Below are positions 37,369 through 51,587 of a stretch of DNA of 64,000 bases, in pieces; the stretch's first letter is position 1, and the number at the start of each line of letters is the position of its first letter. The stretch is from Medicago truncatula (Eukaryota; Streptophyta; Magnoliopsida; Fabales; Fabaceae). The position numbers and the translations under genes are program-made. The DNA is taken from positions 48,772,091 through 48,836,090 of the forward strand of contig NC_053044.1 in assembly GCF_003473485.1 (NCBI RefSeq), read 5' to 3'. The notes beneath the pieces were generated by a model, which was not told where the DNA came from, made no database searches, and saw nothing but the letters and a program-made list of their open reading frames with translations.

Positions 37369-39120
37369 TAAATGAAATTGCACACTTCAAAAGATTACTC
37401 ACTTTCGACTTGAGATGCCTTGGACAACCCCAAAAGAATAGATGGATAGAATATCATATCGCACATATACATATATTAAAAATATTTTTCTTCTCAAATG
37501 TGTTGTGTATCAAGTGTGAGTTGAATATTTTAAATTGCTTAAACATTGAGATTAAACAATATATAAGTGAGAGAATCCATAAAATCTAACACCTTAAGAT
37601 GTTGGTTTAAAATGCGATGTCAAAATATTATTATGTGATTATTCTTGGTTTAATGTGGTGATCCCTCTGACTTTCCTCATGAATCATGACCTAACATGCT
37701 GTTCGTTTTCTCTCTTCTGAACTGATGTCTATGCCCAACGGTATATGATGTTGAAATAAGGTGTTTGAAATCATGTGATGTTTTTCATTTTATTGGATAT
37801 TCTTAATGAATTATTTGGGTATTCAAATCTTGTGATGTTAATATAACATTGTAAGTTCATGGCGATTATTCTCTTTTTAAAAAGTTACAAATAGAATGAG
37901 AAATAAAACAACCTGCCAGAAAAGATGGCAGTTTTTTCTTCAAAAGTGTGGGAAACCTAACATTACCGGCCAATAATTATCGTTTTTTTGTTGACATGTT
38001 TAATCGCCCAATAATGTGTAAAATCATTTTTTGTAGTTGCCGGTTATGGAGTGTCAACAAGGGACAACATTTTTGTCAAAGAAAACAAGAAAAACATCAA
38101 CAATCAGAGTGTTACGTCTTTTATTTTGACAAATTATCAAAGCCTCACCTAACATTAAGATTTAGTTTAACAAAAACTACAATTAATTGATCAAAAAAAA
38201 AAAAAAACTCCTTTGAGTGTCCAAACTCAACCAACCGAGCCATCACTTGGGAACAAGTTTAATTGAATTAATATATTGTATGCATGATATTGTAAGCAAG
38301 AAATAAATATAAAAATTCATATCGCACCCAGTTAGGTGAAGCATATTGATCAGAAATTTTAAGTAGCACTGGATGCAGCATATAAATGAATTTACCTTGG
38401 TTGATTTAACAAGTCATTGACTTTGTAATTTGTAGCAAGTCACTAATATAAATATCTATTTATTTTATGGAATAATTTTGAAACATTGAGGCAATACCCA
38501 TCCACCTATAATATTTGCTTTGGCTTTTTTAAGACAAACCTCTAAGTCTAGGTCTTCAGGCAACAAAAGAAAAAAAAAGTTTGACGGAAAAGGTTATGTT
38601 ATCCTCATCAAACAGCCTCATGCAATCAATCCATAATACGTAATTCCATTAATTAAATGACATAAATTAAGAATCTTTTCTTCTTGAAGAAGTAAATTAA
38701 GAACCATTGTACCAAAAAAAAAAAAAAAAAAAAAACCTTAATAGTAGTATTAATATTGTTTTTCTAAGTGTATATTTGAAGAGATATGATTAATTTACTA
38801 TTTCATCCTAGTACTATTTTTATTTTAGTGACAAACACTAAAAAACTTCTTTTAAAAAAATAATAATCCTTAAATTAATTAATATAAATATCACTTTTCT
38901 ATAATTCATAACAAAAGGACCCTTGATCTTTGTGTTCAAACTCTTTAATTTATTTTATTTCGGAAAAATGAGTGTTCCGATTAAAATTAGATTTTTTAGT
39001 AAGCTTTAAAAAAAAACTATTGTTGGTAAGTGTGGTGGGTGGAAATATATATTTATTAATAAAATGTTTTTATTACATGCCAAAGACATTCTTGTTTTCT
39101 GATCTTCTTTGGCACAATCA
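37369..39120. other. Intergenic
   Basis: No gene supported. Poly-A runs occur near 38190 and 38714-38735. Confidence 0.3.
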
Positions 39121-39134
39121 CATTTAATTTAAGG

Positions 39135-39290
39135 CATATGAGTTTATTTTTCATCTTCTCAGAAATCGGCTTCCTATCAAAGACAATTTATTTCAGGTGA
39201 GGTGTCCTTAATCAAGAATCTCGACTTTGTGTGTGCGGTTGTGGTGCTTCAGAATCGGCTAATTTCTTCAACAACATTTGACAACATGTT
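39135..39290 (+). mobile_element. LINE remnant, zinc-binding domain of a reverse transcriptase
   Basis: Two plus-strand frames separated by a frameshift near 39200 read FIFHLLRNRLPIKDNLFQ, then GVLNQESRLCVCGCGASESA. This is the pattern of the zf-RVT domain at the end of plant LINE polymerases (RLP-x-K-x-NL ... C-x-x-C-G-x-x-E-x-A-x-H). The expected final His region is lost. Only this fragment was found. Confidence 0.55.
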
Positions 39291-40748
39291 CGGCATTGGA
39301 TTGATTTTTATGAAAGAATCTAATGTGGAACAGGTTGCCAAATGAGGGCAGTGCACGTGTGTAATTGTGTGAAAGAGAGGTGTTACATTGTCTGTTTCAC
39401 ACAATGACACCAGGTGTAGTTGTATGTAGGAATTACGGAGATCAAATGGAAGAGTAAAGTTTCTGTAGGAATTACGGAGATCAAATGATTTTGCGCACAA
39501 GGTATTGTTGCATGTAGATCTGATGCTGAAATAGTTGTGATTCCTGCATCAGGTGACTCGGGGACAGAGAACTGATATGAAAGTGGAAGGGAAACCTGGG
39601 CAAGTTCAAGTGGGTATCTAGTTTTTTATGCAGAATTATACAAACATGAATCAAAAATGAAGGAGCATAAGATATCGGGAAGTCTTGGAACATGGTAAAC
39701 AGAAACTGTTTTTATGTGCAGCGTGAAAGTTAAGCATATAGTCTCATAAAGATGGTACTGCAAAACAATATTGGTATATGTTTGGGCACATGGATAAGAA
39801 AAAACCTATGCTGAGATAGAGGAAGATCATTCTGTAATTTTCAAACGTTGTACGGACGTACCAATGGCACTGTTTATGTTATTTATGTTGATTAACTCCT
39901 GTATATTATACAATTGTTTTCCTTTCCAAAATAAATAATAAAATTGAAACAGTAAATAACTATTCAGAAACACAACACTCACATAATAAGAAATACAAGC
40001 ACACACTAGCAACGCAATCAAACATGACAAGGTACCGTATGTATTCGGCAACCTACAAACCACAAAACCCAATAAACCAGTCACAAATGTCCAGCGCAGC
40101 AGCACTGTTTTGCAACAGAAAGCCTACTCACAACCATGACAGCAGCCAACACAGCCGTAACTGCTACGGCAGAAAAACCAATGTGCCAGCAGCAGCCCCC
40201 CTCCTATAAACACACAGCTACCTTATAAAACAGTCTTTTGGATTCAAACACCACTCATGATAACACAGAGCAGCAAAGGGTAAAATAAATGAACAGCAAC
40301 TCCTCAGATGCCCCAAAGTTAAACCCCTAGACTTTATTCCCAATCAACAAAAATGAGAACAATGAAAATACAAACAGTAATCAGAAGGCAAAAGAACAAG
40401 CATCTCAAATATTAAAAAAAAAAAAAATCAATTTCCAATAAATAAATTTAACATTGCTCTAAATTAGAAGGCAATAATAATGTTTACATGCAGGTGCAAA
40501 ACAAACTATTCAACATGAAAAATAAAATGACAAATCTGTAATAAAGAGGAGCGGGTTACATCTAAATATGGTACAGAGCACGATCCTAATTTAGAGCATC
40601 TATCATAGAAAAGGTCACAGCTCAAACCAAATATACCTAACAAAGCTTTAACCTGTATAGACAGCTAACAGGAGAATGAAAATGAAATTTAGCTGTGGGA
40701 TGACCCACAGGATTCTATTTTCTGCAGTAACTATTATTCAATCTAAAA
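39291..40748. other. Intergenic and 3' flank of the DEK gene
   Basis: A direct repeat TGTAGGAATTACGGAGATCA occurs near 39424 and 39464. The last few hundred bases before 40749 are likely 3' UTR of the minus-strand DEK gene. The hydrophobic minus-strand frame at 39827-40105 has no family match and is not called. Confidence 0.35.
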
Positions 40749-43700
40749 TTACTCTTCATCTTCATCACTGGCACCGCCATCTTTACCGGCATCGACTTCA
40801 TCACTGGCATCGCCATCTTTACCGGCATCGACATCCCCATCGCCATCACTATCAGCTTCTTCCTCACCTTCATCTTCCTCATCAGACATATTATTAATTA
40901 CATCTGTGATGATATCCTTCACCTCTGCTTTTCTATGCATTAAATCAAGGCCAAAATGTTTACCTGTCAACATTTAATTGCAAAATAACTTAGTTCAAGA
41001 AATTATTCCCCCTGAAGGAAGAAATTTTATCAGGAAAAAGATCGTACCAAGTTGGCGGAGGATATCACACAAAGTTGCCTGCATCAAGACATATTCAAAA
41101 TATAACAAATAAGATTAGTTAGAAATATTTGAACCTGCAAACAGATAATGAATTGCACAGAAATATTGCTCACCTTATTGAAATCTACTTCCTTAAGAAT
41201 CTCAACTACAACTGCATGCATGTCCTGCCTACTCGGCTCTACCTTGGTCTTCTTGCTACTTTTACCTTTACCTACAATTGGCATCAGAAAGAACTAAGTA
41301 AGCAGGATAAGATTTAAAAACAACAAAACCATTTTTAAATAGAAAAATATAATCCAAATAATTAATCTAATTTTTTGTGACTTGTTCAGAATAACAAAAA
41401 ATTAGGGGGGAACAAACAGGGACAGATCAGCATGACAACTGAAGGTTTAAAAACTGTGGACCAACCAGTAGACTAACAAGTACCCCTAGATTAAGCATTG
41501 AAGTCTATAGATGACATCATCATCAAACATAAAGACAGAGAATGTAATCAGTGCACCTTGATCCTTAACCGGAGCCTTTGCAGTTTTGCTTGCAGCCTTT
41601 CCCTTAGTATCTTGCTTTTCCTTTCCAGTTTTCTGTATCTTGGTTGCAGGTTGATCTGACTTGGAAAGAGAAGCAGAATCCTGCTCGGTAATGGACTTTT
41701 TTGGTATTGATTTTTTTGGAGTTTTTTCACTGCTTTTGGCAGCTTTTGCAGAGGTCTTCTTAACAGATGTGGATTTAGCTTCAGCTTTGGCAACTGAACC
41801 CTCCTTCACAGATTTTTTGGACGTACTCTTGTGAGCCTTTGGTGTATCTTCCTCTCCCTCTGATTTACCCACCTCATTATCACTTCCATTATTTGCCACT
41901 GCAACATCTTCATCTTCTTGGGACTCATCTTTTGCATCAGAAAGTTCAGCTTGGTCGTCCTCTTCAACATCAGAAGGCTTTCGCTTTTTTCCAGATTCTG
42001 AAGTCTGCTTTTTCTTCTGGACGAAGATAAAACATAAAAGTGATTAAAAAAAAACATTTGAAGCATATCACATACACAAATTCATAACCCAAATCCTCCA
42101 AAGGAAATAAAAGGAGGATAAAGTTGAAGAAAGAAATGTAAGAAGCTGCAGAAAGAACTGTAAATTATTTATTCGCTAAAATGAACAGGGTTCTAATTAA
42201 AGTCAATCAGGTAATAGTTTGTGTTAATTTTTACAAAACACAAAATTTAAAAGAAAATGAAGATATCTTCATACAAATTGGTATCAGAGTCAAACACAAA
42301 ATTAATTATTTAACAAAAAAAATACATTTGTTAGGAAAATCAAACAGCATATTACAAGTAACAGATTAAATTATTAAATTTAACCAAACATTAATTAAGT
42401 TCTCATTGTTTGCCTTTTTATGGAACTATCTTGAATGGGTTTACAGAAAGTGTCATCCAAGGCAGAATGGTTGGGAGTAATTGTAGAATATATGTGATGT
42501 ATTTGAGGCTGAATGGTATCATTAGTGTTTGACTAAAGAAAGAAACTATCAACACTGAACTTGACCTTACAAACCAGGTAAGATATTGCTGAATAATTGA
42601 TTTGGGATGAAATCCACAGTACAACTATCTAAATCACCAGCACAACATTGCAAGGGGTCATACTATACACTTACCAAAGTCGTAATCAAGCACAATTGCC
42701 CAAAAAAAGTCAAACTCTAGAACGAATATTCAGAATTGGCAATTAGAAAAATATCAAATCATTATCAGAACAAGATGACCACGTGCAACCTTTCAATCAG
42801 GTTCTGACATAAAAGATTACTCCCTCCGGTCTCAAATATAAGAAAAGATTCATTTTTTAAGTTCATTGAGTAATTAATGTATCTGGTCTACATTGTAAAG
42901 CAGATACATTAATTATTCAATTAACCTAAAAAAGAATCTTTTCTTATATTTGAGACCGGAGGGAGTACATAACAATAGTGCATTGCGGTTTTACAGCAAG
43001 CCAAAATGAATAAAATAAAGACAATACCTTTGCAGGTGTTTCTCCAGGAGTTTTGCTAGAGGTTGCTTTTCTAACTCGCTTCTTACCTTTCTGTTAACAT
43101 AAAAGCAAACTTCAAAAAAACTAATAGCATGAAAAATAATAATTATATATGTAACAAATAAATACAAAGTTCTAAATACATGAGACAGAATCAATTGTTT
43201 AATTTGTTAATATCAATTTTAGAATACTTGGTTGGACTAAGCAAGTTCAAAATTCCAATAAAAAAGATGTTTTGACTGGTGTGCACTTCATCAATCAGTT
43301 AAGACAAAGGAATGATACTCAATGATAAATAACAAACCTGTTCTTTTTCAGCAAGCAGAACATCAGTAGTAGCATGTGGGGACTCCAGAAATTCCAACAG
43401 CTTTGCAGACAGTTCCTCCTAAAAACAATGTTTTGTTAGAAAATTTATTTTCCATTTTAGAAGTGGTACTTGAATTCCTTTGGACTCAAAAATGATATAT
43501 GAAGTGTACCTTCTTCACACTACTCTTGTTTATTGGAATATTAAGAACATCGCAGAAGACAATCAATTTTTCTTTCACACATTTGTCGATCCTCTCCTTT
43601 ACCCTTGTTCTCTGTTTTTCCTGCCAATAATTGTGAAGATGTAGATTTAATTGCAGGTTAATATCAGCCAAAAGGATCAGATCATCATGTTTTTAATGAA

Positions 43701-45738
43701 AGATAACATGAACACAAAACCCCTCACAAAGATTCATATCTATTCTTATGAATATAATACAAGAACAGTATAACAGAAAAGTACCTCATTTTCAGCCCAC
43801 ACATAACCAGAAAACTGGCCTATATTCCTCTTTAGATTGTTAACCTGACCACCATTCAGGAATAGCAAAGGTGTTAGAGGATTATTGTACCTTTAAATAA
43901 ATGAAATAAATCTTTGACATGGCCAGAAATGGAAGTCAGCAAAAACAAACAATATGTCAGCAACATCACCTTTGTTTTCTTCCCAAACAGTAAACTATGG
44001 AGCATATGCAGGTTGTCATCAGGTTTTCTCTTTGACAACTTGAAAGCCACTGAAACAGTTTGCACATAAATAACTATATTAGACGACACTAGAGTAAAAA
44101 ATGAATCTATCGCCACTAGTACCATACACATAACATGCCAAAAGATTAGCAATTTTTATATCTGTAAGGATAATATTCTATGGCCACTAGTACCATACAC
44201 ATAACACGCCAAAAGATTAATGAAAGTCAGTGTTTCAATAACCAAAATGGTATGGCGGACAAAAAAGTTAATTTTACATTAGCTTGACAAGTATTCTGCA
44301 TGTACAGCAAAAAAAATATAAACATATCGGCTATAAGTAATTGGTTTCAACAAAAGGTTGCTATGTTGGAGAAAGCAAATACATCTAGAAAACTAACAAT
44401 CTTGAAATAAAATTTTATGCCATAAGTCAACAGGTAGAGTCAATTAGATATGAGAACCCCCTAAAATTATAAGCCACGCTTATTGGGTGACTCACTCTCG
44501 TGTGTAATAAAAATGCACACAAGTTTGAGATCCACTGTTCTTAACAGCTGCAAATCCATGATACTTCAATCAACTATAAATTTTGTGCCTATGCTCGTAA
44601 CATAAGAAAACGCCAGATGTAAACAAGACTTCCAAATACTGATCATGTGAGTATGTTATTGTTGTTTTCATGTCAGATCAACATGAACTGAAAATCCGAG
44701 TCTAGGAAACACCATAATGAAAAAGACAGATGTCTAAAAACCCTACATATGTATGCATGTGAAATTAAAATAACTGAATTGTCGTCAAATCTAGGGAAAT
44801 CTTGGTAATGAAAAATACAAGTAGTATAAAAAAACATTATAAAAGAAAATACAAAACAGAGAGACAAAAACAGTCATCTAGAAGTAACATATTGTTAAAC
44901 CCTTTAAAGCACCGACACAAACACAAAGACGTCAGCACCGATAAAAAATTGAGAAAAAATGAAATAATTGAACATAATTACATATGTTGGTGTCAGTATC
45001 AAACACAAATATGTGTCACCAGTATGACAAGTTCGGTGTGTGACACATATTGGGGATTACAATTAAAATCATCCATATAGAAAATGCAAAAAAATAATAA
45101 AGAGATCTAGATCAACTATAATTCAACTCCAATGAACAAACACAATCAGACACACATGATCCCTAAATTCACACGATATCTTCAACAAAATTTACTCAAA
45201 AGGAACTATGTAAGGCAATTAGACATACCATTAGGAATATCCTTAAGCTGAGTACCACGTCCCTGAAAAATAACCAAAATCAAATTAATCAAAAACACAC
45301 ATTATACCTCAAAAACCAAAATTGAGAAAAAAAAATATATATACGTACCTTTTCAATTATCAGTCCTTTACTGGAAGAAGACCTTCCAAACTTCGAAGGT
45401 GAAGGTTCAGAGTACCGCTCCACCGTTTTCCTTTCCCTAGTTGGCCTATCACTCGTCGGAGTAACCGGACTCTTCTTCTCCGACGACTCTTTCTTCACAC
45501 CCTTCTTCTCCTCACCAGCATCTTCCTCCTCATCATCATCAGCATCGTCTTCGTCTCCACCTTCATCTTCATCATCTTTGTCGGAATCTTCATGTCCATC
45601 GATCTCTTTCTTCTCGTCAGATTCAGCGACTTCCGCATCTTGTTCAGTTACTTCAACTTCTTCTTTAGGTTTGGGTTCATCTTTGGCTTCGTTTTCGACT
45701 TGTTTTGGTTTGTTATCATCTAGGGCTTCGGTAGCCAT
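40749..45738 (-). CDS. DEK domain-containing chromatin-associated protein
   Basis: Eleven exons: 45349-45738, 45229-45262, 43970-44049, 43785-43844, 43510-43620, 43338-43418, 43028-43090, 41557-42016, 41174-41271, 41048-41078 and 40749-40963. They total 1623 nt, or 540 aa, with all phases consistent. DEK proteins bind DNA and histones in the nucleus. The N-terminus is strongly acidic (residues 20-85), ending near RPTRERKTVERYSEPSPSK. Residues 140-250 form the SAP-like DEK core: KLSKRKPDDNLHMLHSLLFG, IGQFSGYVWAENEEK and IPINKSSVKKEELSAKLLEF. Next come Lys-rich stretches (KKRVRKATSSK, SGKKRKPSD) and a low-complexity Ser/Lys region in exon 8. The DEK C-terminal domain follows at about 433-495 (MHAVVVEILKEVDFNKATLC, LRQLGKHFGLDL). 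The tail is acidic with two 12-residue repeats. A Stowaway element lies in intron 7. Which Arabidopsis DEK is orthologous cannot be said. Confidence 0.92.
40760..40832. repeat. 36-bp in-frame tandem repeat in the DEK acidic tail
   Basis: Two copies of a 36-bp unit encode VDAGKDGDASDE and VDAGKDGGASDE at the C-terminus of the DEK protein. The copies are almost identical at DNA level, so the array is probably polymorphic in length. Confidence 0.8.
42820..42965. mobile_element. Stowaway MITE, complete, 146 bp, in DEK intron 7
   Basis: The ends CTCCCTCCGGTCTCAAATAT and ATATTTGAGACCGGAGGGAG are perfect inverted repeats flanked by TA (42818-42819, 42966-42967). Inner arms TAAGAAAAGATTC and ATACATTAATTA also pair. 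The near-perfect ends suggest recent insertion. Confidence 0.92.
44900..45060. repeat. Dispersed legume repeat in DEK intron 2
   Basis: GCACCGACAC, ACATATGTTGGTGTCAGTAT and GGTGTGTGACAC text resembles the block at 63630-63690 in the FATB-like gene (ACATATGTCGGTGACATG, GGACACCGGACATG). It is probably a member of one dispersed repeat family, class unknown. Confidence 0.45.
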
Positions 45739-46257
45739 GGATGAAGAAAAGGGAAAAAGAGAGAAAATATTGAAAACCCTAGCGGAAGAGAAACCCTAGA
45801 ATTAGAAGAAGAATAGGAAAGATGAGATTTGGAATTGGGATATAGAAAGAGAAATAAAAAAAGGGGGGAATCGCGAAAATGAAAATTTAGTTGAAGCGCG
45901 CTTAAGATGAAATTGTGAAAATGTTTCAAAATTTGTCTCTCTTTCTTCTTTTTTTTCTTTCTCCCGGCAAAACTAAAAACCAAAAATAAAAAATAAAATC
46001 AAAAATACATGAGACGAGAACGGAGGAGAGAGAGATCTTAGATCTCGTTCTGAAATTTCGTTACTTAATTAATGATTGAAATCTGTGTGCGTGCGTACGT
46101 ACGATCTAAAATTGGAATTTCAACTTTCAAAGCTTTTTCTTTACGGGCCTGCTTATGTGATGTGGGCCTTGAGACTCTTCAATAAAGATGGAAATTGCTA
46201 TATAGCATCTCCTGATTTTTAAGACGTCCCCCTAAATTCTGAAAAATATAATTTCTT
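45739..46257. promoter_or_regulatory. 5' UTR and promoter region of the DEK gene
   Basis: The sequence upstream of the minus-strand ATG at 45738 contains purine-rich leader-like text. TGGGCC site II-type motifs occur near 46145-46170 (ACGGGCC, TGTGGGCCTT), about 410 bp upstream. No clear TATA box was seen. Confidence 0.4.
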
Positions 46258-46260
46258 TTA

Positions 46261-47220
<960 letters not shown>

Positions 47221-49420
47221 TTAACGATTGGAGATTATGATCCGATGCTATTGAAAGATATCTTTTGATGGTGTATTTATTATATTTCATGTGAATCGAA
47301 AACTGCAAGGCTCTCAATATTCAATATTAATTGTAGTGTAGTTTCTGATCGTTGGTTCTCGTGTATTTTTTAACCATCGAAGGAGCTTTTTATTTTACAT
47401 CTTGTCACACTCTCTCGTTCTTCTGCACGTACTACATCCTATGTTCCCTTTGCATATTTTGTTTCAATTTGTTACATGAAAAAAAATACAACTAACATGA
47501 AAAACCTTGGAAGGGATAAGTTAGCAGTTAGATATTTCATGAAGAGAAGCTATATTTATAACTACGTTAAATATCTCTACCAGCTTTGAAACCTTTTCAA
47601 ATTTTTCCCAATTGCCTTCATCGTAAAGAGTTTAGTCTAGTTCTCATTAATGAAAATGTGAGAAGACTTCTTTGAATCACATTGCAACCGACAAAGTTTG
47701 ATAGTTGGAGTTCCAACGAGTATGGCAATCAACAATTTATTTATTACCAGGGAGCTTTAACTTGTGAACTATATGTGAGAATGTTAGTGCACTTGCTTCG
47801 GTCTAATTAATGAACTTCACACTTTTTCATGCGTTATTTCAGATATTTGTGCTATTCTTCCAGTAATATGGAGTACTAAACAAGCATATTTAGTATACAT
47901 GCTCAACTTTCCATCCAACACTAATTTGTTGTGCCTTAAAAATATAACTTATAGTTCTTTTAGTTTAAGTCTCAAAGCAAAACACTTGCATTTTTAGCAC
48001 TTCAAATTCCTTTTTATAAGTGTTTTTTGACTGATACGATGCTGAAATTTGAAAAACAATAAAAGAGGTTGTGTTGAAGATAATGAACTGCCACATTTTA
48101 TTGCGAAGTAATTAATTATATCATGAAATAACGACATAGATGAAAGATGACACGTATTACTTCCAACAAAGAAGCGAATCTCAGTATTTGGAGGTAACAC
48201 TTTCACGATCGAGGTAAATACTCATCATATATCATTTGTCGGCTCATTTGTCTAATTTTATTGTCTGTTATTGCAAGTTTATTTCAAAGCACGAGAAAAG
48301 TTGTTGTTTATATCCTCTAATGTACATTCAACAACAATTTTATTGTATACAATACAGTTAACGAAGACACGATTCTCAACACGAGGGACAAATTTATCAA
48401 ATAACATGAAGAAAAAACTATAACAAATGAAAATTGCATAAACATGAAGGAAAAACAACTATAAATTCACATAGCTATCAAAGACCGCGAAGGGTTCAAG
48501 CATTGGAATGACAAGGGTTCAAGCAAGACGGACATGACGAGTGAATGAGAATACTTGGGTTTATATACTACCAAATTGTTTGGTTGGAGTAAAAGTAAGA
48601 TGAATGAATCAAAGAGGAAGAAAATCACTAATTTCAATAAACTTTCCATTGTTTGGTCGTAGTGAGAAAGGGGAAAGCAAAAAGGATATACTTACGGGGC
48701 CCACTAAAATTGTATAAGTCCTTAACAAATGAGAGGGAAGCTTTAGACCAATGAATTTTTTGATATTGTTCCAAATATGCCTTTTTGTTTTTGTAAATGT
48801 GCTATGCATTTTTTTTTCCGACAACATTTTTTTTTATCACAATGAACATAATATCAATTTAAACAACATTGTGTTGTCTTAAATTTTTGTGTTTATCAAA
48901 TTCTACTTATTTTCATTCCTTCCTCTTACTTTATTTCCTTCAACTTTATTTTATGATCCAAACATAGCACTAGTTGTCGTGCGTGAGCTGAATAGATCTC
49001 GCACCGTGCGCCACCTCTGTTTTGCAAGCCCATGATACTCTTGCATGCACCATATCATTTCTCTATTCCCCGTTTTTCTTCTAACTTTCATCAAATTTAG
49101 TGTCATTAGTCGCTGATCGACCACTACCGTTATATTATTTTCCTTTCTCACTCCATGCTTATTTCCAAACGGACACACAACCACACGTTCAGATTTTCAC
49201 TCATGTTCAACATGCACAAGTTCCTCTTCCTGCGTCGAGTCGATCACCTTCACCGCTTATTCGATCTTAAAATTGTTACCCGTGGCTTCAATAAAGCTCT
49301 CTCTTGGCTCCAATTTTTATTTTTTATTTATTTTTATAAAGGCCCCGCTATACATCATCACTCTCGTTGTTCCTAAATTGATGTTGGCAACAACCCAATC
49401 GATAAAAAATGGAAAATTAC
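47221..49420. other. Intergenic
   Basis: No supportable gene in 2.2 kb. Short open frames at 48951-49184 (-) and 49155-49470 (+) have no recognisable motif. Confidence 0.35.
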
Positions 49421-49423
49421 TAA

Positions 49424-50558
49424 GGGTCTGTTTGGTAACACCCAAAAAGGAGCTTATAGCTTATAGCTGATAGCTTATAAGCTCGTCTGACAAAAAAAGC
49501 TCTGTTTGGTAACGCTTTTTTACAACAAGCTTATAGCTTATTTCAGGAGCTTATAAGCTATTTTTCAGAAGCTACTTCAAGTAGCGTTTGAGCTTATAGC
49601 TTATAACATCTTACTTTTAATTCCAATTTTATCCTTATTAATTTATCTAAAATCCATTTATACCCCTTTATAATTTATTTAATGTTAGTTACATTTATAT
49701 ATTTTGTTTTGACGAATATCTTTACCCTTAGCACATTTCAGTGACATATATATATCTCCCTGCTGTGTGATTTTTTTTTCTCTAAATGATAATATGCCTC
49801 ACTTGTTTTTTTTTCCTTGTTTTGAACTGTATAATTTTTTTTTGAACCGTATAAAATTGTTTTCCTAGTTTTGAACTGTATAAAATTGTTTATAGTCTTT
49901 TGTGAAAAAAAAAAGTTTTATGTCTATTTATACATTCCTTGATTGATAATGCATTTAATAATTCAGTAAAATAAATTTCATGAAGGTCCCGTAAAAAAAA
50001 ATCAAGAAGATATTATTCATTATATCTATCAATTATTGTTAATAATACTTTTTTTTTGTGTTATTAATAATACATTAGGATAACTGTCAATTTTTTTTTA
50101 AGAATTGTGATAACATCAATTCTTACCAAAAAAAAAAATTCAATTGTTGGGTAAAGTATAAACACTCAAATAAAAATAAATATCAAATAAAATTTTAGTG
50201 AATAAAATTTGATTTATAATATAGAAGATATATTAGATAGGCATTGTAGCTAAGTATTTTTCTAAATTTATAAATTTAAAAAAAAAAAAAAGTTAAACTA
50301 AGAATTCCTCAATACTTTAATATCAATTTTTATTTTAGGGTTACATATCAATTTATATAAACTATATTATGAATTAATAATATCCTTTTATGTCATTTTA
50401 CATTTATCAGTTAGTTGAACAACTTATTTTACCAAACACCTCAATTAGCTTATAAGCTATAAGTCATCAGCTATCAACTATAAGCTATCAGTCATCAGCT
50501 ATCAACTATAAGCTATCAGCTAACTTATCAGCTATCCGCTATTTTTACCAAACAGAGC
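49424..50558. mobile_element. Tourist-like MITE, 1135 bp, TAA target duplication
   Basis: The left end GGGTCTGTTTGGTAACACCC and right end TTTTTACCAAACAGAGC are inverted and flanked by TAA (49421-49423 and 50559-50561). Subterminal AGCTTATAGCT arrays match those of the 25230-26041 element. The interior is AT-rich and non-coding. Confidence 0.75.
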
Positions 50559-50561
50559 TAA

Positions 50562-51587
50562 GTTTTTTTTTTAAACTAATAAAGAAAATATTATGTTGGG
50601 TTTTCGCTTTTTATGCTGGCAATATTCCAGTAGCAACATGACTTGTTTTTGTAAAGGGGATATTTTTATGGTGGATTTTTTTTTGCCTTGAATTTCCAGT
50701 TTTAAGGGCATAAAGAGTGAATTAACGAAGTGGAATTGGTTGGGGGTGATAAGTTTAGTGGAGTTTTCCAATCGTAGCTCTTCATCTTAGCCATGTCTTG
50801 GCGTTGTTTTTAATCGAGCATCAACATGTTTTTTATCTTTTAAGATTATACTTTTGGGTCTGGTGTGTTCCCATGTTACGAGTGATGTTTTTGTGTAATG
50901 CAGAAGTCTTTTACGAGTGATGTTATAAAGGGAAGTCCGATGTGGTGGTTGTATATAAAATAAAAGTCGAGAGAGACCTGATGTTCTGGTTGTGTCTATC
51001 ATTGATGAAAGATCGTGAGAGGGAGACAAATGTTTACATTGATGAATGAAAAATTATCAATTATAGTTGGTTCATAATATAATAGGGTGCATTATATCAA
51101 TTTAACGATTATAAAAGATGATATACGGTAGGAGATCTATCAAGATCGCCTATACTAAGTTATCTCCCTTGAGAAATCTACGAAGATTGAAGATCAAATT
51201 TGTCATCAACGAGAGAGAAATTGTGTTTTGCTGCGAACCACAAACGCAGGAGCAATTATAATTAAGGATTATTTTTTCAATAGTCAATACTAACTCGTGT
51301 TCTTAAGAACATGTTAAGCAATAACAATTTTGCATTGAAAAATATAATACTCCTTATAGGAAAAGGGTTTATGGATTAAATAAAATTAACAAGAAAGAAA
51401 AACGATTCGCACGACTCGGACCAACAACAACTGCGATTAAATTCATTCGTCCACTATTATTACGGTTAGTTCACTGACTCTTGTTCATACACTTCTACCT
51501 CCATCATTCCACTGACTGATCAATAGGTGGTTTTATGCTTCGTTTTTCTCTATAGATCAACATCATTCCCCTCCGGCGCATTTTAGC
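50562..51587. other. Intergenic and 5' flank of SWI3A
   Basis: No gene supported. The last 200 bases or so are probably the SWI3A promoter and leader. No clear TATA box was seen. Confidence 0.35.

Noticed and set aside
39827-40105. Hydrophobic 92-codon minus-strand frame
   Set aside because: No family match, no clear splice partners and biased composition; not supportable as a gene.
41486-41899. Separate 137-aa protein
   Set aside because: It is exon 8 of the DEK gene read into the intron, not an independent gene.
45578-45799. Ser-rich plus-strand frame
   Set aside because: It is the antisense shadow of the acidic DEK exon 1.
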